Positions 34,801 through 44,154 of a stretch of 64,000 nt of DNA are shown here, in pieces (the stretch's first letter is position 1; each line of letters opens with the position of its first letter). The notes under the pieces are model-generated. The model was not told where the DNA came from. It ran no database searches and was given only the letters and a program-made list of their open reading frames with translations. The DNA comes from Owenia fusiformis. Lineage: Eukaryota > Annelida > Polychaeta > Sabellida > Oweniidae. A program made the position numbers and the translations under genes. The stretch lies in the NCBI GenBank assembly GCA_903813345.2, contig CAIIXF020000002.1, positions 4,628,001-4,692,000 of the forward strand, read 5' to 3'.

Positions 34801-37613
34801 TTACAACAAACTTTTATCCCTCAGATATAAGGCTACAAAACAATATTATCAACAAATATTTTTTTAAATGTGTATGGAAAAGCTCATGATTACATGCTGT
34901 ATTTTTAGGCCAACTGTGGGGATTCCAGGGCTATTGCCAGTGTTAAAGGGCAAATAGAACAGCTGTATTCAAATGTATGTTATGTTTTAGGCCAACTGTG
35001 GGGATTCCAGGGCTATTGCCAGTGTTAAAGGCCAAATAGAACAGCTGTCATTTGACCATAAACCAAGTAATGAATTAGAAACCAAACGTATCATTGCAGC
35101 GGGGGGATGGGTAGAGTTCAACAGAGTGAATGGTAAGTATAAAATATGGTGTGTTTGTCAAATAAATGAAAAATATACTAAGAAAGAGTAATAGGAATAA
35201 TAAGCAAGAAATGAAGTAAAAATTGTATTGAGATTGCTGAAATTATAATCCTGCAATTCTCAGAGACGTGCTGCATAATAAAAGGGATTAGTCAAAATTT
35301 GCATTAGATTTGTGCATTTGTGCCTTAAACAAATATATTTAGCTTTACATTGTTTTAATAGCTTTAACTAGAAGTGACATAGGCCCCAGGAATGTGTATA
35401 AAAAATCATGTATTTCAACTTTAAATACATATGTCGACTCAATTTTTTCATACACGTTCCTGGGGCCTATGAGAAGTGATATTTGAGGTATTTGATAGCA
35501 TCTCTTACAAATTGAATATGTCTTCGATACAATATTCTTTTGATGGAACAACCTAAATAAGGAAATATTGCATACATTTTTGTAACTAGACTCACCTATT
35601 TTCTTTTTACATGAAGATTCCCAGTTTTCCACTCAGTAAAGCTGCCTTGCCTGTAAGATGTGTTTGTGTTTGCAGGTAATCTAGCACTATTGTTCTTGTG
35701 TTTGCAGGTAATCTAGCACTATTGTTCTTGTGTTTCCAGGTAATCTAGCACTATTGTTCTTGTGTTTCCAGGTAATCTAGCACTATTGTTCTTGTGTTTC
35801 CAGGTAATCTAGCACTATTGTTCTTGTGTTTCCAGGTAATCTAGCACTATTGTTCTTGTGTTTCCAGGTAATCTAGCACTATTGTTCTTGTGTTTCCAGG
35901 TAATCTAGCACTATTGTTCTTGTGTTTCCAGGTAATCTAGCACTATTGTTCTTGTGTTTCCAGGTAATCTAGCACTATTGTTCTTATGTTTCCAGGTAAT
36001 CTAGCACTATTGTTCTTGTGTTTCCAGGTAATCTAGCACTATTGTTCTTGTGTTTCCAGGTAATCTAGCACTATTGTTCTTGTGTTTCCAGGTAATCTAG
36101 CACTATTGTTCTTGTGTTTCCAGGTAATCTAGCACTATCCAGGGCTTTAGGAGATTTTGTATTCAAAAAGAATGATAAGAAGAAGGCTGAGGAGCAGATA
36201 GTAACTGGTAAGTTTGAATTGAAAATACAGAAATGGTATACTAAGTAAATACATGCCTAAGTAAAAAATAACCACAAAATTTAAGAATGATAAGAAGAAG
36301 GCAGAGGAGCAGATAGTAACTGGTAAGTTTGAATTGCTTTTATGTTCTTGCCATAATTGAATTCAAGACATCTATTTAATTGTTAACTATAAATTATATA
36401 TGATGCAAGAGGAGACTGACACCAAAATGTCTGATTAGGTTCTGGGTATTATAGGTTAAATTAACAAGAAACTTTTAACACTTGGTGTCTTGTGAAATCA
36501 ATCTGATTGAGATTTAGAAATAATATATATATTTGTAAAAGAACCTGTTTATTTCTTCATTGTTATTTTTTATTTCGTAAAATCCCAAAGTTTGTGATAT
36601 TTTGTCAAAATGTATCACTTGAATTTTAATTTTTTTAAATAAGCTTGTTGAGGTGTTAAATTCCAAATTTTTGAGCTTTGCAAGTAATTTTTGTCATGAC
36701 CCTAAAATGTACTGAGTTTTTTTACAAAGTAAATAATAGATCTTTCAGTAAAAATGACGGTTAATATTTCTCTTATGGTTTATTTCAGCAAACCCAGATA
36801 TTGTCGAGAATGAAATCACAGCTGACCACGAGTTCCTTGTGTTAGCGTGTGACGGCATTTGGGATGTTTTGACCAATGAGGAGGTCACTGACTTTGTACG
36901 AAACAGAATAGCACAAAGAATGGAGCCAGAAGTGGTAAGTCTTAATGAGCCTTAGTCAAATTTGCTCTATGACGGCAGTAGCTTCACAAATCTGTAGGCT
37001 ATAGGAAATCTACATCATACTGCTTATCCCTATATTCCATGTTGCATATTTCTCTCGAAGAATTTTTAATCATGATAATCAACATATCACTTATTAACTT
37101 TGATTATGGAACATGATGCAATCAAGAGATTATTCATGTAATTATTAGGCCTTCATGTATGAAAGCCAATTTGTCATGTTATCATCATTCTGAAAACACA
37201 TGAGTTTCAATACTCTGTTCTGCGTATAGCAAAACCTGAGAAATTTAAGACATCTGATATGATAGCATGTGACGTCATAGAATATCGTAAAATGAAAGAA
37301 GTGTTCACCTCAAAATGGAAAGATGTGCACTCCATTGTATAGGTGTTCACCCCATTGTATTCCTGTTCACCCTACTGTATAAAGTCAATATAAATTGTTC
37401 AATTGCGCTGCATTGCAGATCTGCGAGGAGCTAATGACCCGATGTTTAGCGCCAGACTGTCAGATGGGAGGTCTTGGATGTGACAATATGACTGTAGTAT
37501 TAGTATGCTTCCTCCATGGCGGAACTTATGAGCAACTAGCCGAACGATGTTCCAGGCCTTGTGTTAGAAGTAACAATATAAGGAATAATATAAACGATCC
37601 CGATCTTAAGTGA
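31813..37613 (+). CDS. Protein phosphatase 2C (PPM family, ppm-2/Ptc2-3 type)
   Basis: Nine coding exons: 31813-31915, 32620-32703, 33403-33468, 33877-33939, 34617-34690, 34991-35132, 36124-36207, 36789-36934 and 37419-37613. They join in frame to 318 residues, all introns GT...AG. The metal- and phosphate-binding PP2C signatures are intact: R33, MEDAH 36-40 (E37, D38), DGHGG 59-63, GTTA 115-118, CGDSR 133-137, SRALGD 183-188, ACDGIWD 225-231 (D227) and CDNMTVV from 275 (D276). The start MGQTLSEP is near identical to nematode ppm-2 and like fungal Ptc2/3. Gly2 with Ser6 fits N-myristoylation, so membrane attachment is likely. The enzyme is expected to remove phosphate from Ser/Thr, using Mg2+ or Mn2+. 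It is shorter than PPM1A (382 aa) because the C-terminal helical domain is missing. Exons 6 and 7 have duplicated boundary sequences that could disturb splicing (see 34909, 35676 and 36283). Confidence 0.97.
32399..32518. mobile_element. 120-bp hAT-like MITE in PP2C intron 1
   Basis: Ends CAGAGGTTTCA and TGAAACTTCTG. Perfect 8-bp target-site duplication CTCCACAC at 32391-32398 and 32519-32526. A longer relative is in intron 2 at 33175-33345, so exon 2 is bracketed by two copies in the same orientation. Confidence 0.88.
32958..33147. mobile_element. degenerate pogo-like MITE in PP2C intron 2
   Basis: It starts TAGTAAAATCTG and ends CAGGTTTTATGG, with GGAACACCTC words inside, as in the copies at 18798 and 41082. 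Confidence 0.5.
33175..33345. mobile_element. hAT-like MITE in PP2C intron 2
   Basis: Ends CAGGGGTTTAACTAG and AATGAAACCCCTG. It shares CTAGAATTTCTCAC.ACAGGC and GCTAAATAAATGAAAACA with the 32399-32518 copy but has about 50 extra bases near its right end (GGTGATTTTCACCTG). GCAGCC lies on both flanks, an imperfect target duplication. Confidence 0.8.
34909..34974 (+). repeat. partial duplicate of PP2C exon 6 (5' part)
   Basis: 34909-34966 is identical to the start of exon 6 (34991-35048) except one base, and it also has a 3' splice site (TTTTTAG) before it. The offset is 82 bp. A GTATGT donor-like word at 34975 would end a 66-nt in-phase exon, but it would leave only 16 nt before exon 6, too short for an intron. 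Using the first acceptor and reading on would shift the frame. This is most likely a recent tandem duplication that is skipped. Confidence 0.9.
35676..36123 (+). repeat. 32-bp minisatellite made of the exon 7 splice acceptor, 14 units plus the real one
   Basis: Fourteen exact-period 32-bp units precede exon 7. Each unit holds TGTTTCCAG (or TGTTTGCAG in the first two) followed by GTAATCTAGCACTAT, that is, the 3' splice site plus the first 16 bases of exon 7. The genuine exon starts at 36124 as the fifteenth acceptor. Units differ at only one or two positions. Reading from any earlier acceptor meets an in-frame TAG in the next unit, so only the last acceptor gives a full protein. Confidence 0.97.
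36283..36336 (+). repeat. partial duplicate of PP2C exon 7 (3' end plus donor)
   Basis: Matches 36168-36221 over 54 bp with one substitution (GCT to GCA, silent for Ala in frame), including the donor GTAAGT and eight more intron bases. The offset is 115 bp. A second usable donor at 36323 would add 115 nt and shift the frame. Confidence 0.93.
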
Positions 37614-38305
37614 TGTTATTGGTGAAAATGGATAAATGTGGATACATCTATGATCGTCAAATTAGTCGTGACCAGTCCGGTGCATTATGGATCTTATATT
37701 GGCTAAGGGGATGAATTGTGGGAATGTACGCAGTTTTAAAGTGTATTACTGATGCATTATGGGTAGCCTGGGGGCTGGATTTCCATGGCAACTCGAAATA
37801 TAATAAATGCTTCAATAACAACCATCCATACAACAATGGAGTTACCGAGGAGTCGTTAAATGCATTTTTCGATGTCACAAAGAAATGACATCAAGATGCC
37901 ATCGGTAATTGATGTCACAATCAAATGATATCAAGATGCCATTGAAAATTGAAGTACATATAAAAATGTTATTGTCATTCATTCATATAATATTAGGATT
38001 ATTTTCTGTTAATGTGTATTAGCAAAACGAAAAGCAATTCCATGAGGATACACACAAGCTGTGTGTGGATGCAAGTCAAATTTTGAACTTGAAGAGTAGT
38101 CTCGAAACGGAGATTAAAATTAGAAAAATTTGATGTTAATGAACATGTTATATTAGGGAATAGCCCATGGGATAGCCATGCCTTAACAACAAACTGTTTC
38201 CATGGCAACCAGTGGAAAGAGCAACCCAAGCTTATTAGACAAAAAGAGGATCAGTTTTCAGTTAGGAATAAAGTAAATTGACATCAAGACGGGTAAATAG
38301 CCTAC
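37614..38305. other. 3' UTR and flank of the PP2C gene
   Basis: Candidate poly(A) signals AATAAA at 37802-37807 and 38267-38272. A short internal repeat (GATGTCACAA..AAATGA.ATCAAGATGCCAT) occurs at about 37873 and 37912. Confidence 0.5.
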
Positions 38306-38711
38306 TAAAATATGGGAAGACTTGGTGTCTCATACAGGTTTAAAGAAGACGCTTTAAATGATGGATAATAGGACATCTGAAAATTCTAAAATATGGGAAG
38401 ACTTGGTGTCTCATACAGGTTTAAAGAAGACGCTTTAAATGATGGAAAAAAGGACATCTGAAAATTCTAAAATATGGGAAGACTTGGTGTCTCATACAGG
38501 TTTAAAGAAGACGCTTTAAATGATGGAAAATAGGACATCTGAAAATTCTAAAATATGGGAAGACTTGGTGTCTCATACAGGTTTAAAGAAGACGCTTTAA
38601 ATGATGGAAGATAGGACATCTGAAAATTCTAAAATATGGGAAGACTTGGTGTCTCATACAGGTTTAAAGAAGACGCTTTAAATGATGGAAAAAAGACATC
38701 TGAAAATTCTA
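38306..38711. repeat. 81-bp tandem array, 5 copies
   Basis: Exact 81-bp spacing of TATGGGAAGACTTGGTGTCT at 38311, 38392, 38473, 38554 and 38635. Units are nearly identical. It lies about 700 bp past the PP2C stop codon and may be within the 3' UTR if the distal poly(A) sites are used. Confidence 0.96.
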
Positions 38712-38834
38712 AATACAGGACAGAGTAATATCATAAACCAAGCAATAATTTACATGCATATAATTATGGGAGATTATGCTATATTATTTAGTATATTTCA
38801 ATTTGTATTAATTGTCCAGCCAAAATTAACAATA

Positions 38835-38964
38835 TACGAGGGGCGATTCAAAAGTAATGGACAAAATTTTGGATGCATACATGTTCTTAACATTGTCCAA
38901 TCAGTCTAATTTTCTTGACATACATTAGATCATTTTGTCCATTACTTTTGAATCACTCCTCGTA
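38835..38964. mobile_element. mariner-like MITE with CGAGGGGCGATTCAAAAGTA terminus
   Basis: Inverted ends of about 28 bp (ATTCAAAAGTAATGGACAAAA on the left; its complement on the right, two or three mismatches), flanked by TA at 38835 and 38963. The CGAGGGG.G.TCAAAAG terminus is typical of mariner elements. The interior is about 65 bp and non-coding. Confidence 0.88.
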
Positions 38965-39340
38965 ATGTTTCATGTGCCGAATGTATGTTATTTTATGATT
39001 TGTTTGGTAGCTTGAATTCTGAAGGCAGCTCATTTAAATAGTTTATGTTAATGAATTGAAATATTGTATATTTAATAACTTACAAATATTTATCTTGTAC
39101 ATTGTACTTTGTACAGATGTATATTGTAATATTAAAATTTACTTACAAATAGTGTATGATGAAGACTTACAAGTATTGCTTGATCAAGACTAACTGATTA
39201 TCATATTTTAGAGCATGTATTTAAATAGTCTTAACAATTTATATTGAAGTAAAATATATGAACATGGTATTACAATTACAAAAGGGAAAATGCTGAAATT
39301 ATTTAAAATAATTTTTTTATTAAGTTAAGCTTACACAAGA

Positions 39341-39402
39341 TATACTTTGACATCACAATGATATACTTTGACATCACAATGATATACTTTGACATCATGC
39401 TT
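39341..39402. repeat. 21-bp tandem repeat, 3 copies
   Basis: GATATACTTTGACATCACAAT repeated three times, the last copy diverging. It is followed by AT-rich unique DNA. Confidence 0.85.
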
Positions 39403-39821
39403 ACTCATTATAGTCTATATATTCTGGAGCATATTTTTCATTAGCTTGATATTATTTTTGCAATTAAATCTTATATAAAACTCCAAAAACCATACACAGT
39501 ACAGGCTTTGCTTTCTTCTTGTGTAAGTATTCGGTTTTATACTTTAAATGATAATGTCATCTTAAAAGGAAGACAATACTTTAAATGTTAATGTCATCTT
39601 AAAAGGAAGACAATCAGTCAGATTTGATATCTTTCATTTTGATTTTTTTCTGAAAGGATGCGATATGTAAAGGATTATTCCAGTTAAGTACTTCTTAATG
39701 CTTAAGGCCATATTTAAACCAATCAGCAACTTTAGAATCTTCAGTGAATTCAATGATCTTAAGATACATGTAAGGCTATAGATAAACAAACATGATTCAC
39801 CACTCCCATTGTAAAATTGAA

Positions 39822-39900
39822 TACAAGGTGAGATAAAAAAATGTTACCTATTCTGATTGTATACTAGTTTAAGGGTATCATCTTTTTGGCCCACCCTGTA
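39822..39900. mobile_element. 79-bp mariner-like MITE
   Basis: Ends TACAAGGTGAGATAAAAAAATG and, on the complement, TACAGGGTGGGCCAAAAAGATG. This is the same ACAGGGTG-type terminus as at 14181 and at the distal edge of the METTL22 array (59173). Confidence 0.65.
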
Positions 39901-40101
39901 GTAGAACAAAAATTGTTCCCATTAAGTGATAGTGCCTCTTTAAATATTATGCTACCTCTTCATGTATTGCCATGGTTACATTTGAAAACACATGGCGGTC
40001 ATGTTTGAAAATGCAAATTAGAGTGGAATAAGCAAGGAAGGTGAACATATGAATTGTTAAAGAAACATTCAACTGAAGAAATTCATTTTCATAGACTAAC
40101 A

Positions 40102-40247
40102 GCTAAAGCTGTAAACTACAGTGTATTTGAGCTAAAGCTGTAAACTACCGTGTATTTGAGCTATAGTTGTTAACTACAGTGTATTTGAGCTATAGTTGTA
40201 AACTACAGTGTATTTAAGCTATAGTTGTAAACTACAGTGTATTTGAG
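40102..40247. repeat. 29-bp tandem repeat, 5 copies
   Basis: Unit GCTAAAGCTGTAAACTACAG-TGTATTTGA; the later copies carry GCTATAGTTG in place of GCTAAAGCTG. Confidence 0.9.
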
Positions 40248-40428
40248 ATTGTATGTGCAGGTATGGTGAGATTTTCACCTTGGTTTCTATCCAGCTATAG
40301 GACCTGGTCTTGTATGTGGATTTACACAGTGTTTAACATATAATGACCCTTGTAGAAAGATACAAAATCTTGATCATCGCATACTGAGGAATACATAAGT
40401 ACATGTATGTTTGTAAGATCATTATATC

Positions 40429-40575
40429 ACCACTAGACTTGGTGACATATTGCAATATTGCTATAGTCTCGAACTTTTTTTATGAGTGGCAGTTGGTGTT
40501 TGGTGTTCAGCATTCGGCATCTGTATGTAATGAATGGCAGGTGGTGATATTTCGCATGTTAATGCCTTTCTGATT
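40429..40575 (+). repeat. SINE body copy
   Basis: TCACCACTAGACTTGGTGAC..., then GGCAGTTGGTGTTTGGTGTT, GGCATCTGTA..TAATGAATGG and CAGGTGGTGATATTTCGCATG. The same order of motifs is found in reverse at 50075-50210. No tRNA-like head is attached here. Confidence 0.75.
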
Positions 40576-41081
40576 CTGATAGAGTTCCACCATGTTACCC
40601 CAATTTCTTCAATTTCACTTATTCATCAAGTTTCTCGGTTCTCATGTTCCTGTGACTAAAATTATGAAATACTGCCATTGTGTGTTTTCTGTTATGTCAG
40701 TTTATGCACAATAAAACTATTGTAATGCAAGATTGTGAGGTAACTAGAACAGTATTACTGCCATTTTAGAATGCCACATGTTTGGTATTGAGGACAGCCT
40801 GGGTTCAAGCCTTGAGGTGGGCCTATTTGGACAAGCTAACATGCATAATGTTTGATTACTTACTCTACTATGGTAAAGATTGTACAGTTGTCATGGAAAT
40901 AAGGTCCAGTCCATTCCAAGTATTGTTATTATTAATCCTGTAATCTGCTGTTTTGTTACATAAAACAAAACAAATATGATTGTTATTACTTTATTGAATT
41001 CTCTGAAATTGCTAGTCTCTAGCTAGCTTTCTCTCTCTCTTTCTCTTTGGCTAGAAACTGAACTAGCATCTTTATGTGTTA

Positions 41082-41306
41082 CAGTAAAACCTCTTAAGTG
41101 GAACAGTCCCATACGTGAAACTAATCTAGCATGCAGCGAAAGCATTTTCAAAGTCATGTGACCTAATGTAAAAGGAACCTCCATAAGTAGAACACTTTAA
41201 AGTCATGTGTCTCATAACTTAGTTTATAAAACTAAATGTTGAACACCTCCAAGTTGGAACACTATTTTGAAGTACAAAATGTGTCCCACTTACACAGGTT
41301 TTACTG
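41082..41306. mobile_element. pogo-like MITE, both ends present
   Basis: Left CAGTAAAACCTC after TA; right CAGGTTTTACTG. GGAACAC/GAACACCTC words repeat inside in both halves. Confidence 0.65.
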
Positions 41307-41673
41307 CACATTTATAAATTGATAACCATGTTAGGATTTGATGTGAGACTTGTTGATGATATGCTGTATTATTTTGTAGTTTGTACATGTTGATAAGTCA
41401 AATAGTTTGTAAAGATAAATTGTTATATAAATAATGTAAATAATTGTATTATATTAAAAATTAAAATAAATATATGGGTAGAAATATAAATTAATCAATT
41501 AACATTTGTTATATATCTTGAAAAAGCCTGTCTATGTTTCCATCAAAAGAAGTTTTAACTCTATATTCTCATCTTAAAGGGGCAACAAAGACTGTAGAGA
41601 GAGAATTTGAAATTTTTTATTTTTTCTGAGCTATCAGGTAAATATTTGGCTTAAAGATTCTCGCAATCTTTAT

Positions 41674-41714
41674 CCAATCAGCGTTTGCGATGTGTATCGG
41701 CTCACGTATAAAAG
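41674..41714 (+). promoter_or_regulatory. CCAAT plus TATA motif without an obvious gene
   Basis: CCAATCAGCG at about 41676 and GTATAAAAGGC at 41706-41716, about 30 bp apart, resembling a core promoter. The following 300 bases contain only a 64-codon frame (41842-42036) with no known motif. It lies between two convergent genes, so it may be chance or belong to a decayed element. Confidence 0.25.
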
Positions 41715-43822
41715 GCGAATCCAACTCAAATCCATGCAGGGGTGTATGAGGTACTCGAATAGGAAAGACCTCGTGAAATCTGAATTTATATGCACATGGT
41801 CAATGTTTACACATGTTTGGAGTTATTGAAGAAAATGTGATATGGGTGTGGTTCCGAATTTGAAGTCATTGCTGGAAAATATGATTTTAATACGTGAAAT
41901 TATATCTATAAATACAGCACTAAAAATAACAGTACACATGAAGTACATGTATGATTGTGTCCAGAAATGTTTGAAACCCTGTCTGCATTTTGTCACCATT
42001 GCTCTTTCTTCCCACATTCTAGTGCTGTTTGAATGAATATATTAATTAATGTATTTCTAACTAAATATATCACATTTTTTATAAAGCACAAACATTTAGA
42101 TCATAAAAAAAAATATTCAATACTTGAGTGAGCATGATATGCAAGGGTTACTAAGTTGACACAGTAAATGACCACTGATATTGTGTTAGTCCATGCACAC
42201 AGCGTATTCTGCTATTCATTTGCTAACACCCCCCACTTTCATAGTGAAGTGACTAATTGGTTTTTGTTATGTTTTAATGTGTTTTGGGTCCCTTGTTACA
42301 GCAAGGGGGCCAGTAAAGTAGACTAACATGTTTGCATGGTAAGGTTTGATCGAATATGTGAGACACTTGAACACCTTCTTTGACATACAGCACCTATTTT
42401 CTTAAAATGTATGTACAAGCTATCAATTTCAGCATTAAGAAATGTTAATTCAGTTCAAAGCTTCTATAAAGGGAGTCCCACTTATAGATTTTTAAGATTC
42501 ACCACGTTTCAAGAGGAATATCAGCTGAAATAATGTTCATCCAGGGGGTTTCTTTGTAGATAATGAAATATGTAAGTATTGATGAAATATCGAAACTTAA
42601 ATATATTTTACACTGGTCGATGATCGTTGAATGGCCCCTCTGCACTAATTGTTGCACCTTTAAAATCAACTAATTTACATTTGTCATGTGTTTTGAAAAA
42701 TGTTTAACTCTCAGTCGAAAAAAAGAGTCGAAGAAAGTAATATCTCAAACAAAATGTTTCAACTTTTTATCATCTGATCATCTACTCATTTAAACAAGGG
42801 AGTTCAAAGGAGTAACCCTAAGAAAATAGTTTAAAACAGTAAACCTTCCTTTTAAAGGTCTCGCATTTAAATTGACATTTTTTATTATTACTAATATTTT
42901 TTTTATGCAATGTAGCAACAAACTTTTAAGTTCATACTTTTGTCCCCATTTATTGATACTGGTGCGAAATGATCACCAAAAGCATTATTCTGTGTAGTCC
43001 ATCCTGCTCTAGAGCTAGAGAATGTCTTTCGCACAATCGCTTTAATCAATGGAGCATCCCAATCTCATAATTGAAATCACCTAGGATACATTGGGGCCCC
43101 TCTTTAATTGGAAAATATCCTTGGTCATTTTTTCTAGTAAATGTCAATAGTGGAGATAAATAGCAGGTACATAAGAGTTCTTTGCAGATGGATTTAGCCA
43201 TAGAATGTCGTCTTGTTCAGATCAGTCAGGTACCCTGCAGGCTAACCTTTCAGAACATTATTTCTAACCACAATACTGATGCCACCTGGTCCTCCACAGA
43301 GTCAACATGTATTAGTGTCCATTAGTGTATTTGTTACTGAACCCATGTGTTGTCTTCTATTTCGACTTCATCATGTAGGAATTTTTCCTTCAACCTAAAA
43401 ATATCAATGTCAATGTTGGCAATAATAGGTTTCCTAAAACTGGGTTCTCATCTTCAGGTAAAAACAATTATGAAATGACAGGTATGACCTCTATAATGTT
43501 TCAAATGCTGTACATGTGGGATTTTAATCACTTTCTTGCACAGGACATTATGATTAGAAAATGTCACCTTGATTGTAAACAATGCTTTATTTGTATAACT
43601 GAGAAAATGGTTATCCTAACGCTAACATAGAAAATTATTCTCTGAAAAACTATTACAAAGATGCTCTGGCATTTCCCTGCATCATCCAAACTTTATAGGT
43701 ATAAGAGGATAAAACTTTAACATTTTACTCCAGAATTAAACCAACATAGAGATTTGTGAAAACACTATGTGAAAGGACATTTAAACGGCAAGAGAAATGC
43801 TCTTGTTTTAAACACCCTTATA
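41715..43822. other. intergenic stretch between PP2C and METTL22
   Basis: AT-rich, with no exon recognised. A possible METTL22 poly(A) signal on the minus strand lies at 43586-43591. Confidence 0.4.
43586..43591 (-). terminator. candidate poly(A) signal of METTL22
   Basis: AATAAA on the minus strand about 560 bases past the METTL22 stop codon (44155-44157). No nearer canonical hexamer was seen. Confidence 0.3.
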
Positions 43823-43985
43823 CAGGCCCGTATCAAGAGTTTTCCAAGGGGGAGTTCACTTTCCCAAAAAATTCTAGGGGGGATTCACTTTGGCAAATTT
43901 GGCCAAAAATCACTCAAAAAAATAGACAGGATTGTGAAAAACTGCATGATTTTGAAAGAAATTTTGGCCGGGGGGGCTGCTTATA
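43823..43985. mobile_element. CAGGCCCGTATC-type hAT-like MITE, right end lost
   Basis: Starts CAGGCCCGTATCAAGAGTTTTCC and continues with G runs, TTTGGCCAAAAATCACTCAAAA and GAAAAACTGCATGATTTTGA, all shared with 28848-29053. It lies in the 3' flank of METTL22. Confidence 0.6.
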
Positions 43986-44154
43986 TGAGTACGGAAGTGC
44001 ATTCTTACTTACTGTTTGCACCAGGAACTGTGTGGATTCTTCAGAGAGTCCTAGCCTGATGGATTCTCTGTTGTTGCTCCCTCCTCTACATGCACTACCA
44101 ATGGGCCCTTTACCTGAGAACAGGTCATGACTTGATGTTGATGTACTCTAATCC

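Noticed and set aside
34909-34974. Mutually exclusive alternative exon 6 of PP2C
   Set aside because: It would lack the rest of exon 6, including AAGGWVEFNRVN, and the gap to real exon 6 is only 16 nt. It is better seen as a duplication by-product.
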